From: Puccinellia tenuiflora
Taxonomy: Eukaryota; Streptophyta; Magnoliopsida; Poales; Poaceae
Assembly: GCA_012064385.1 (NCBI GenBank)
Contig: QRDG01000531.1
Location: 372,485-436,484, forward strand
Length of the DNA stretch: 64,000 nucleotides
Reading direction: 5' to 3'
In this document: piece by piece, positions 32,771 to 43,696 of the stretch
Numbering within the stretch: the first letter of the stretch is position 1
Layout of the letters: each line of letters begins with the position of its first letter
Notes under the pieces: generated by a model
What the model saw: the letters and a program-made list of their open reading frames with translations, nothing else
Told to the model about the DNA's origin: nothing
The model's database searches: none
Made by a program: the position numbers and the translations under genes

Positions 32771-32784
32771 GCCCTCCTCGGTCT

Positions 32785-33150
32785 GCAGGCTGCAGATTTC
32801 GTCCGGCTGCAGACTCCGTCTGGCTGCAGACTCCGTCCGGCTGCAGACTCCATCCGGCTGCAGACTCCGTCTGGCTGCAGACTTCATCCGGCTGCAGACT
32901 CCATCCGGCTGCAGGCTGCAGACTCTGTCCGGCTGCAGATTTCGTCCGGCTGCAGACTCCGTCCGGCTGCAGACTCCGTCCGGCTGCAGATTTCGTCCGG
33001 CTGCAGACTCCGTCCGGCTGCAGACTCCATCCGGCTGCAGACTCCGTCTGGCTGCAGACTCCGTCCGGCTGCAGAATCCGTCCGGCTGCAGACTCCGTCC
33101 GGCTGCAGACTTCGTCCGGCTGCAGAGTCCATCCGGCAGCAGACTTCGTC
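32785..33150 (+). repeat. 17-bp minisatellite in element C
   Basis: More than 20 copies of CGTCCGGCTGCAGACTC, with CATCC/CGTCT variants and a few 18-bp or rearranged units. Each unit holds a PstI-type CTGCAG palindrome. Since 3 x 17 = 51, every frame is open over 17-residue periods. This explains the long apparent reading frames on both strands. Confidence 0.95.
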
Positions 33151-33279
33151 CGGCTGCGGACTCCAGTTTCAGCCGGCTCCAGCTCCGACTTCAGCATTTC
33201 ATCCACAACAATCAAGACAAGGGGAAGCTCGTGAAGCCTTCCCAGCAAGCAGCAAAGCCTCCACGAGCTCGGGGGCTAG

Positions 33280-33840
33280 TGTCGGGGATATCATACCCGG
33301 ATACCCCGAAGACAGCGACAAAGCAACCTCCACCAGGCTTCCTAGGTCACCAGCCCGCTGCCTATATAAAGCAGGGCAGCAGGCTGGTTTCCCACAGAGG
33401 AGGGAGCCCTAGGGTTGGATCCCCAGAGATAGACTTGTAAACTTGTAACTTCCCTGTAACCGAAAACCCTAGCCCGCTGCCTATATAAAGCGGGCTAGAG
33501 CCTCCTGCGTGAGGCAGGCAAGTGACAGAAGAGACCTACATGCATATAGGAGACTAGAACTCCCACGTAGCATCACCTTCAACCTCCAGCCGGCTAGGAC
33601 CTCCAGCCGGCTGCCACCCGAAACAGCTCAAGGAGCACCATTGTAGCCCGATTCTGTGATCGAGCAATAAGAACAAGAAGAGCAGGACGTAGGGGTGTTA
33701 CCTCCACAAGGAGGGCCCTGAACCTGGGTAACTAGTGTGTGTTCGTGTGCTTGTTGCTCAATCCCGCGCGAGCATCCATCGTCGCCTGCCCCATAATCTT
33801 TTCCATCTCTGATGGATATGCCGTGCAACCCACCACGACA
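33280..33840 (+). repeat. Element C 3' LTR
   Basis: This 561-bp LTR runs from TGTCGGGG to CACGACA. A 21-bp promoter-like segment (AGCCCGCTGCCTATATAAAG plus one base) occurs twice, at 33352 and 33471, giving two TATA boxes about 119 bp apart. Confidence 0.85.
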
Positions 33841-34656
33841 ACGGTTATGGATGACTTGGCAATAGACAATAAGATCATAGAAAACCTGAACTTAATTAAA
33901 ATTTGGCAACTTGTGTTAAAGGTTCATTTCCTCGAGGGTGATTCGAGGGAGTGCCTTGGTGGAGATGAGTGGAGGGTTCTGGCTACTATTGGTTCAAGGT
34001 GAATCGAAGAAAGATAGTTTATTATCTTATCCCCTTGTGAAAACCTTCTGAGTAGTCAATGCCATGAGTCATTTCTTTAAAAGGAAAACTAGCTTTATGC
34101 AAAACAACTACTATACAGCTTTAGAGCCAATCATCATTGGTCCTATATCGCCCTAGTAACCTTGTGAGTACATCGTACTCAGCCTTGCTTTGTTGATTAT
34201 TATTTGTTTCAGAGGATGACGTCACCGAGCAGGAAGGTGGGTTCTTTGTTGACATCGACGAGTAGTCTAGGGTTCCCAGGTGGCTGCTTGGGACGTCACG
34301 GAACAGGCTGGTTGGGATTTTGTTATTGGAGGCCTCTTAGGCCATAATTTGGATCATGTTGTTTAGACAACTAATTTGCTTCCGCTTGTTGTAATGTTGG
34401 GTCTGTGACCTCTGTTGTGTAATTTGCTATCTTTCTCGCTATATGAGTTGAACTATGAACTGTTGTGTCGTAGAGTTTGTGATGTGCTAGATGTTCCGCA
34501 GTCTTGATCTCTTTATTATGCATTGATAGCTATGCCAGTGTTTATTGCATGATCGAGGTGTTGCGTGGGAGCGGTAACCCCATTGCCCTTCGATTGTGTA
34601 GCATAGCCTGTGGGTTACATAGCCTCTCTGTATAATTCCGGGGTCGGGGCGCTACA

Positions 34657-37184
34657 AATTGGTATCAGAGCAGGACTGCCTGTAGGAAACCCTTCTATTG
34701 GTCGTTGTCGAGTCTAGTGTTCGTGAAAATTATTTATAACCTAAAAATGAGTTGTGAAAACCCTCTTAGGATTCATTTACTCCTTACCCAATTCGCTCCA
34801 TCTCTGAGTCATCTTACCTCTATTTTGTTTAACGGTTCTTCTGCTCGTCTGCAAATTCTAACCTCTAGGTTCACGGGGTTGGCTTCTACCTTTAGTTTAC
34901 CGGTTAGGTTGCTTCCGTCTTCAGAATCCGAAGTAAACTCAGTTGTTCGCACCCAACGAAGGAGAAGATGTGAAACATCTGAAGCCTTGAAAACATTTCA
35001 CACCTAATCGGGTGTTTCTCTCTTCGGGCTTTAGCCCAAAATCTTGAACCGAAGGTCCCGGATTGTGCTAGGACTCTGGTGTAATGATTCATGAGGGTTG
35101 TCACCCATGTGAGCATTATGCTATTGTGAGTCCCAGTACAGGAAGCTGATCTTTAACCCAAGATCTTTCCCGTTGAATCCTGATGTTAATTGTCAAACCC
35201 TACATCAGGTTGGCCAAATTCGAAGTTAGTCTTCAATCTAGAGGTTGCAGCCGTAATTGATTTGCTCAGCAATGCTCTTCTCTGTCACTAGCTCTAGCTA
35301 GACTCTGTGTTATGGAACCATCTGTATCACGACAAGATTGCTCTTAGAGAGTTTCCCATCAATGTCTGTGATTCCTCCAGTAACACTCGTTCGTGAAACC
35401 CTTTCGGCACTAGCTGTCGGAAGAGTACTAACAAGGGCTTCTGAAATATCTTGAGATTGTTGTGAGCCTGTTTGTTACTCTAGATCTGTTGCCCGACCTC
35501 TATCTGTTGGTGGACGGGCAAGTCATAACGTGCGTTGGTGTGTTCCGATGCAAGTTACTCTTGTGAGTCGTCAAGACATTTCACTTCGGGATGTCAGAAG
35601 AAACAAACTCCGGTACCTTGTCCATTTCTCGGACCAGGTCAAAGGTTTGTGATTCGCAGAATAAGAGCTTGTCTAGCTCTTGTTCTATTCCACCTTGGAG
35701 TGTCCCACTCTTTTATATCAAGAGGTCGTGCTTAGTCTCATGACGTACTTGATGAAGTGATGCTCTTACCCTTCCTTATCCCTCTACCTCCGAGCTACTC
35801 GGGCTCGAGAATGTTGGGGATGCATATTGATGTGGTAATCTGATATTCTTAGCAATTGTTATTGCTTTGAAATCCAAGGACTTTGATGGCACTCTTAGCA
35901 TGATTGGTAATCAGACCATCAAGCCGAGTTGCCTGTGCTGCCAAGTTCACTTGTTCAGGTGCACACCTTCAATCAACGAGTTAGATTCAAGTCGAAACTC
36001 TCAGGACCACATCATCTTGCCTGGTAAAGCAAGTTTCCTCTCGCAATCAGTGACATATGGTGATTCGTGATATCCTGGATGTCTTTCCAGAAGTATTGTC
36101 GGGTTGTCACCTGACCGTGATTTCGAGTTCATGAATATGTTGGTTCTCGGAATCACTTCCTCCTCCGAGAAACTGTGCTGGATACCCCTGAACTAATTGA
36201 CTGAGCTTAAGCAACTACTTGGAGAGTTGAAAGACAAATGCTCTATCTGAATTGGTTAGTTCTAAAAAGGGATGTCTAGTTTTGTACATGCCAAAGGGAG
36301 ATAGTGTTTCCTTTATGGAATCTGCTACTTCTCCCCGATTTTTGATTTGAGTTGGGCTATCGTCAAATCAAACTCAGAACCATCTTCGTGTCATCACGTA
36401 GTACTTGTTCTAGATGCTTGGGAGTGTTCTTCGCTGGTCCATGTGCAGTGGATGACATATGTCGCCATGGGTCCGAGTGAAGTTCACTTTGTCTCCCCGG
36501 GAATAATCACAAGTTGGTCAAGCGTGTGCTCGTTATTATTGAGATGGTAGGTTGTTGCCTCCAGTTCTCTAAAGAAGTCATGCATGCGCACCAAGCCACT
36601 GACCGATTTGTTCTCGAATAAGAAGAAGGTTGTCAAACCTCATCATCTTACTGGTGTTTCCCAATCAGGACTCGGTGGTGTTTCATTGCTTGGAGTTCAT
36701 GCTGGTTCAGTTTCCTCTTCGTAGTCGTGACCCCATGGAACTCGCAATCTAGCTCGTGTTCTGGAGCTTGACACTGTGGCCCGAGTCTTGAGAATCTAGT
36801 AACCCTAATTTTCCATTAACTTTGCAAACTCCCCTTCAGACATTTCAAGTCTGAAATATCCGCACACCTAACCAACTCGGAACCTCGAGCAAAAATGATG
36901 TTTGGGGTTTAACAAGAGCATGACCTAGGCCTATTTGTAACCCCAACAAGTTCGGTTTTGTGGTTCACGCACCTCACCGGGAGGTCTATCCGCGAAATCT
37001 CTTGACACTTCAATCAAGCACACATACGTTGTGTGAATTCATCCGTCACGTTAGGGCCCGAGCTTTTAACCTTATTAAAACATCTTGTATGTCAAATGTG
37101 GAGTGCAGAAGATGTCCTTTCTCCTCAGGGTGCTTCAAATCTCTACAGTCTACACATCAGGGTGGTGTGAAGTGATGTCATGGT
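34657..37184 (+). pseudogene. Element B internal region, decayed gag-pol (left part)
   Basis: It begins with PBS TGGTATCAGAGC at 34660. Although no long frame exists, short translated stretches match Tekay polyprotein in order. At about 35550-35735 there is a degenerate zinc knuckle (SYSCESSRHFTSGC) and protease (LFHLGVSHSFIS, where a functional copy reads LFDSGASxSFIS). Near 36060-36120 lies the DVFPE segment. Near 36335-36370 is a relic of the RT motif DLRSGYHQI. The catalytic Asp of protease is gone. It ends at ATGGT (37180-37184), where A is inserted. Confidence 0.7.
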
Positions 37185-40100
37185 TGTAGCGCCCCGACCC
37201 CAGAACTATACAGTGAAGCTTTGTGCAACCGGTCATGCTACACAATCGAAGGTTACTGGGTTTACCAATACTAGGCCAAAACCTTTGCCAGGCATGCTCG
37301 GAATGGATCATCGGCACGCAACACTTCGATCATGCCATAAGCTCAGACATAGCTATCACGTATAGTAGAGAGATCAAGACTTGTGGAACCACTGGCACAT
37401 TGCAGACTCTACGACACAAAAACTCATGTAGCAACTCATATATGAGAAAGATACAAATATTACACACAAAAGGGTTCACAGACCCATCAATACATCAGGC
37501 GGAAGCGAAGTAGTGTTGTCTAGTACAACAAGATGCAAATATGGCCTAAGAGGCCAACAAATAAACATAAACCCAAGCCAGCTTGTTCCACGGTCCCAAG
37601 CTGCCACCTGGGAACCCCGAACTACTCGTCGACGTCCACGAAGAACCCACCTGTGTGCTTGGTGTCGTCCTCCTCTGAAACAAGTAATATGGACAACAAA
37701 GAGAGACTGAGTACGACGTACTAGCAAGTTTATTAGGGCGATATAGGCCCAGTGCTGACGGAGGCTCTAAAGCTGTATAATGTAGCTATTTTGCATAAAG
37801 CTAGATTTTCATTTAAAAGATATAAAAGACCCGTGGCATCGACTACTCAGAATATTTTATGGAAAAGGGATGAGAGAGTAACAATTTCCTTCGGTTCTCG
37901 TCAAACCAAGTAGTACCAAGAATCATCTCTCATCATCACCAAGGCACTCCCTCGAATCACCCTCGAGGAAATGAACCTTTTAACACACGTTGGTTATGCA
38001 ACCTTTAACTGCCATATCAATTAAGTTAACGTTCTCCATGATCTTATCGTCTATTCCCAAGTCGTCCATAACCGCGGACACGACTTTTCGAAAAGATTAA
38101 ACCCTGTAGGGGTGTACTAATTTACCCATCGGTACCGTCCGGCTCACCTGATTGTCCCTCTTCCGGGGAAGGCCAGCGAGTGGGCGCGGTTAGACCTTTA
38201 CATTGCATGAGGCTTACTCAAGGACCATCAGTGTGCGGAAGGACAGGTTCAACGCCTCCAACGCCCTGCCCCGCGGCCACATCCTAAACACCACCGTCCT
38301 CATCGTTTCTTTTTCCACCCACACACTCACACGCAAATCGAAATAGCAAACTAGAGGACCCTTGACAAGACCCTCACAACTTATTCGGTCAAAGGGGATT
38401 CCATATGTCCCCACCTTTGGAAGCACGCTCATTCTTGGTTCAAGAGGTAAAGAACTCGCACCTAGGGGCAAGAATGAGACAAAACACCATCCCCGATGGC
38501 AACTCATCCAAGCCTTCTTAGCATTTTACATTTAGCACCACAAGTATCCACCATTGTCCGAAACATTCCATCAACATCATCAATTATGGAATTAAACAGC
38601 GGACATAACTAGCATTCGACTAAGCATGGCTAAGCATAGCTAAGCATATAAATACAACAACTATATATTTGTCTCGGGCCAACACATCAACCCTATGGTT
38701 CATAGGTAGGGATACATGTGATTGGTTCGGGAAAAAACATGCATTCATAGGATAATCTAGTATTGACCAAAATTGACATTGGAATCGCATGCAATATTAT
38801 GGTGGATAAAATAAGTTTATAAAGCAATTGGATGCTAGATGCCAAGAAGGTTAGGTTATCTCTTGCCTTGCTGCCGGGGCATGTAGTACGGCTCGTCGGG
38901 GTAGGTAGAGAGACCCTCGACTCCGGAATCTATCGATACCCAAATAATACAAAAGAACAAATAAATCACCCGAAGAAAAGGTGCAATGCACAATCACATG
39001 ACGACATGACAAGTTGATGCAAAGATATCATCATTTAATTTATCTAACAAATTAAATGGAGTTCCAAATAATTAGTGCAATTATTTGGAAACAACCCCAT
39101 ATTTATCTTAGTGACCACATTATTTATAATTTATTACATTACAAAAGAAGTGGCTTAAATATGCATGAACATGACATGATTAAGTAGGTTTTGTTCTTCC
39201 GATCATTTTGGTACCTTCTTTGTAATTTTCCAATTATCGATGAATAAATAGTGAATTAAGTAATTAATATAATTTAATTCATTTAATCAATTAAAGGGTA
39301 ACATCAAATAAATATTTGTGATAATGATTTGATATTACCATGATTTGATAGCATTTGAAACACTGATCATTTTGATATTTTATTTATAATTTTTGGTTAA
39401 ATAATTATCGAATTCTGATTTTCCCAAATTAGGTATTATTTAAACCATTTTAGGAATTCCTAAATAAAGGTAAAATAATTTACTCAAAAGAGTATGGAAA
39501 AGTTACCAACATGTAGGTGATGTTTTTCTGATCAATTTGACATTTGATTTGCTGTATTTGAAGCAATATTCAAAAAGATATCAAATGTTTTATTTCATTT
39601 TATTTCTTAAAAGGAAAACCAAATTTGCAGACGGGCCGGCCTTGTGCCGGCCAGGCCGGGCTGCAGGCCGGGAATGGTCCCGAAGCAACCGACCTAGTGG
39701 ACGACCCAGGCTGGGGTGTGAGGCCGGGAGTGTGGCCGAAGCGGCCGGCCTCGTGCCGGCCCAAGCCGAGGCCAGGCCGGGCAAGCGGCACGAGCTACGG
39801 TGGCCGAGGCGGCGACCACGGCACGGTGGCGCACAGAGGCGATGACGGAGGGGTCTAGGACTCGAGCTAGGAGGCGCACTGGATGCGCCACACTACGGCG
39901 TGCCCAGAACGGGCGGCACCGCCAGATGGTGGCCGCCGGAGCGACGAGTACGTCGGCGACAGGCGGCGGCCGACGTCGACCTACACGGACAACTACGGCC
40001 TAAGAGGAGAGGAGGAGGATGGAGATGTCCAGATGAACATCGTTCTCACCCTGGATGCGGGAGTGTGCTCGGAGAAGGCGGGGGTTGTCGGAATCGGCGT

Positions 40101-41187
40101 CGGCGGCGAGGGGATGCTGCGGCCGGTGTCGGGGAAGATGAGGACGGCACGGTCGATTGGGGCGACCCCCCGAACGATTTCTTGGACCACCACGATGAGG
40201 GAGACGAGGCTCAACTTTTGCCCCTTTCTGATCTTCTCTTGGAGCTCGCAATCGACGGCGATGCATGGCAGCTCGAGCTCGGGCGCGGACATTGCGGTGC
40301 GAGCAGAGAGAGGGCAAGGAAACGGGGAGGGAGCAGGTGAGGGAGAGAGGGAGAGAGAGAGGCAGGGCGGCGAGATGGTCCTCTTGTCCACGCGGGAGCA
40401 GGCAGCGAGTGGGGGCAGGGCGGCATGGCGTGCACCGGACGGCAGGTCGGCATGGTGCCAGGGCCGACGGCACTGTGGAGAAGAAAGAGAGAGGGGAGGA
40501 TGACAGGGGTGGTCCCCTGTCAGATTTTTATTCTTTTTGCATTTTCCCTTTTTCAATTAAACCCAGTAGCACTTTAGGGATTTTATTGAGGCCCTTAACC
40601 ATTTTGGAAAATTATGAAACATTTCACAGAGGCTCCCTATAACATGAAGAGGCTCCACAAAAATTGGTGCTCTAAAATAAATTGTTTAGACCCACATTTG
40701 TTCATAGGCTTTAATATGGTCATTTTTGATAATTACAAAAATGCATTTATTTGGAGCTCTCAAACATTTCAATAAATTATGAAAATATTTATGGAGGATC
40801 ACATTATAACAATGAAGCACCCCATATTTTTATTTTGAATTTTGGGAAAGTTTAACTTGAATTGAAAAATATAATTTGAATTGAACCAAATCGACTTCTC
40901 AAATTTATTTAATTGCTTGTTAAGAATTTAGCCTTTGGCAATTATTTATAAAATATATCCTTGAGCTTCCTGGACAATTTGGGAACTCAAGAACAATTGG
41001 TTTTGCCAATTTGAGTAATGTATTTGGTTTTAAAAAATTTGGGAAGGGCTTTGCTTCCTTTGATTTAAAATTTCCATGTGTTGCTTTATTCAACTTAAGC
41101 AATTTAGATAAGTATGCCATGATGCAATGCAAAGCAAAAAGTGAAAATTTGGCCCATATTTTAGGGTACCAATCTGGGGCTGTTACA
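37185..41187 (-). repeat. Element A 3' LTR
   Basis: On the plus strand it begins TGTAGCGCCCCGACC and ends GGGGCTGTTACA. It contains the TTTTCGAAAA block near 38058-38118, CTAAGCAT repeats near 38620, a GCCGGCC-rich cluster (39629-39790) and an exon-like block (about 40045-40300) with donor-like GGTGAG on the minus strand. About ten differences from the 5' LTR were counted in the first 185 bp (plus orientation). Confidence 0.9.
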
Positions 41188-43696
41188 ATTCTACCCCCCT
41201 TACAGGAATCTCGTCCCGAGATTCTAGAGTAGAAGTAGAGAGGAGGAGAATATGACAACACGTATCTTCCTCGTTGCAGAGATTGGGCTAACTAACATGA
41301 CATGCCAATACGGCGGAAAGGACCGAAGGTAGCTTAAGGTGACGGGAATAAAGGCAATTGTGCCCAAAACCATAAGCCACTGAGGAAAACTAGGAACAGC
41401 TTGACCAAGCAAGGTCGAGCAGAAGATAGGGCAACTTCTGGACTCCACGCTTTTGACATACCCATGTTTCCATAAGATTAAAGCTCGGGCCCTAACGTGA
41501 CTGATGAATTCACACCATGTCCGTGTGATTGGCAAAACTTTGGGTTCACCTAGGAGGGGAAAATATATAACATTGACCCACATTTAGATAGAGAGGTAAA
41601 ACCTCATAAACGAGCTATTGCCACGAGATAGGTGGAGTAGGAGGATTGTCCGAGGGACAGTTAATAACTCCGTTGTGATGTTCTCCTTGGGGTTCTAGAT
41701 ATCACACGCATGCTTCGGATTAGCCTTCATTCAATCATCAAGCGAAGGTCGTACTGGACGATAAGGAAGTCTATGAGGAAAAACTCCTAGGGTAAGTTAC
41801 ACATGGTCCTCATGGTCAGTGGTTGATGGTAGAGATTTAAGAGATTTTGTCGGCAGATCTTCCAGTGAGGTGCTTGAACCACAACACCGAAAGCATCGGG
41901 GTTACAACTAGGCCTAGGTCATACTCTTGATGGACACCAAGCATCATTTATGCTTGAGGTTCCGAGTTGGTTAGGTGTACAGACAATTCAAACTTGAAAT
42001 GTCCGAGGAAGGAGTTTGCTAAAGTTAACCGATAGATAGGTAACTAGATTCTCAAGCTCTGAGCTACATGGTCAAGCTCCAGAACACGATCGAGATTGGG
42101 AAACCCATGGGGTCACGATTACTAAGAGAAAATTGAACCATCATGTATTCCAATCACTGAAGCACAACTGAGTCCTGATTGGGAAACACCGGTAGATACT
42201 GAGATTTGGCAACTTCTTCTTATTTAAGAACAAATCTGTCAGTGGCATACATGACGTATTTAGAGGACTGGAGGTAACAACCTACCATCTCAACAACAAT
42301 CCACACATGCATGACTAACTTGTGATTTAACCCGAGGAGATGGAGTGAACTTCACTCGGATCCACAGCGACAAAAGTCAATGGTTGCGAGAGAAAAATTG
42401 CTCCTCAAGGAAAAAGAAGTGGTCTTGAGAGTTTCGACACGAATCTAACTCGTTGACCGAAGGTGTGAACCTGAACGAATGGACTTGGCAACACAGACAC
42501 TCAGCTCGATGATATGATTACCAGTCATGCTAAGAGTGCCACCAAAGTCTTTGGATTTCAAAACAATAACAATTGCTAAGAATATCCAATTACCACATCA
42601 ATATGCATCCTCAACACTCTCGAGCCCGAGTAGCTCGGAGGTAGATGGATAAGAAAGGGTAAGAGCATCAATCCATCAAGTACGTCATGAGATTAAGCAC
42701 GACCTCTCGATATAAAAGAGTGTGACACTCCAAGGTGGAACGGAACAAAAACTAGACAAGTTCTTCTCCGCGAGTTACAATACTTTGACCTGGTTCGAGA
42801 GATGGACAAGGTACCGGAGTTTGTTTCTCCTGACATTCCCGAAGTGGAATGCCTTGACGAACCACAAGAATAACATGCATCAGAACACCCCAATGCACGA
42901 TAAAACTTGACTGTCAATAGATAGATAGAGGTCGGACGACAGATCTAGAGTAAGGAACGGGCTAGCAACAATCTCAAGATAATGCAGAAGCTCTTGTTAG
43001 CACTCTTCCGACAACTAGTGCCGAAAGGGTTTCAGGAAACATGTGTTACCGGAGGAATCACATTTATTGATGGAAAAACTCGCTAAGAGCAATTTCGTCG
43101 TGCTTCAGATGGTTCCCTAACAGAAAGTCTAGCTAAAACTAGTGACAGAGAAGAGCATTGGTGAGGAAAACAATTACGGCTGCAACCTCGAGTTTGAAGA
43201 CTAACTTCAAATTTTGTCAACCTGATGTAGGGTTTGACAAACAACATCAGGGTTCAACGGAGAAGATCTTGGGTTAAAGACCAGCTTCATGCACCGGGAC
43301 TCACAATAGTATAATGCTCACAAGGGCGACAACCCTCATGAATCATTACACCAGAGCCCTAGCACAATCCGGGACCTTCGGTTCCAGATCTTGGCTAAAG
43401 CAAAGGAATGTCTTGACGATCCGCAATACTTCTTCTCTTCGGGCTTTAGATTTGGGAGATGAGCAGAGCTAACCAGTAAGTAAAGGTAGAAGCCAACCCC
43501 GAGAACCTAATCTTCGACACTAAGCTTAAACCAAATAGAGATAAGAATCAGAGTAGAGCGAGTTGGATGAGGAGTAAAAAGAATCCTAAGAAGGTTTTCA
43601 CAACTCATTTTTAGGTTATAAATAATTTTCAACTAGACTCGACATCGACCAATAGAAAGGGTTTCCTACAGGCCAAGTCCTGCTCTGATACCAACT
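41188..43696 (-). pseudogene. Element A internal region, decayed gag-pol
   Basis: The minus-strand reading starts at PBS TGGTATCAGAGCA (complement of 43681-43693) and ends at a GGGGGG polypurine tract (complement of about 41190-41204). A 74-codon frame at 42917-42693 holds the same degenerate zinc knuckle (CYSCGSSRHSTSGM) and protease (PFHLGVSHSFISRG) as element B. This shows that both descend from one already-broken ancestor. No intact domain remains. Confidence 0.75.

Larger units (their letters stand above)
30223..33840 (+). mobile_element. Element C: short non-coding LTR element made largely of tandem repeats
   Basis: It is flanked by a perfect ACGGT (30218-30222, 33841-33845). It begins TGTCGGGG and ends CACGACA. 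The 3' LTR is 561 bp, but only the first 140 bp of the 5' LTR is recognisable. GGGGGCTAG precedes the 3' LTR, as in TAT-like elements. There is no gag or pol. The interior consists of a GC-rich block and three different tandem-repeat arrays. It inserted into a strongly conserved LTR block of element B. Confidence 0.8.
27174..34656 (+). repeat. Element B 5' LTR (with element C inside)
   Basis: Without element C and one ACGGT copy it is about 3,860 bp. From left to right it holds an AT-rich start, a GC-rich exon-like block (about 27880-28500) with donor-like GGTGAG at about 28304, a cluster of CCGGTACTACCGG/CCGGAAGTACCG palindromes (28588-28850), TGCTTAGC repeats near 29640, and the TTTTCGAAAA block that C interrupts. 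It ends GGGTCGGGGCGCTACA. Confidence 0.85.

Noticed and set aside
32785..33150. Possible CRISPR-like regular repeat
   Set aside because: The units are directly adjacent with no unique spacers, in a plant retrotransposon; it is a minisatellite.
32388..33440. 350-codon reading frame with repeated SGCRLRPAADSVRLQTP
   Set aside because: It is produced by the 17-bp minisatellite and the 38-bp array, which leave all frames open. There is no domain.
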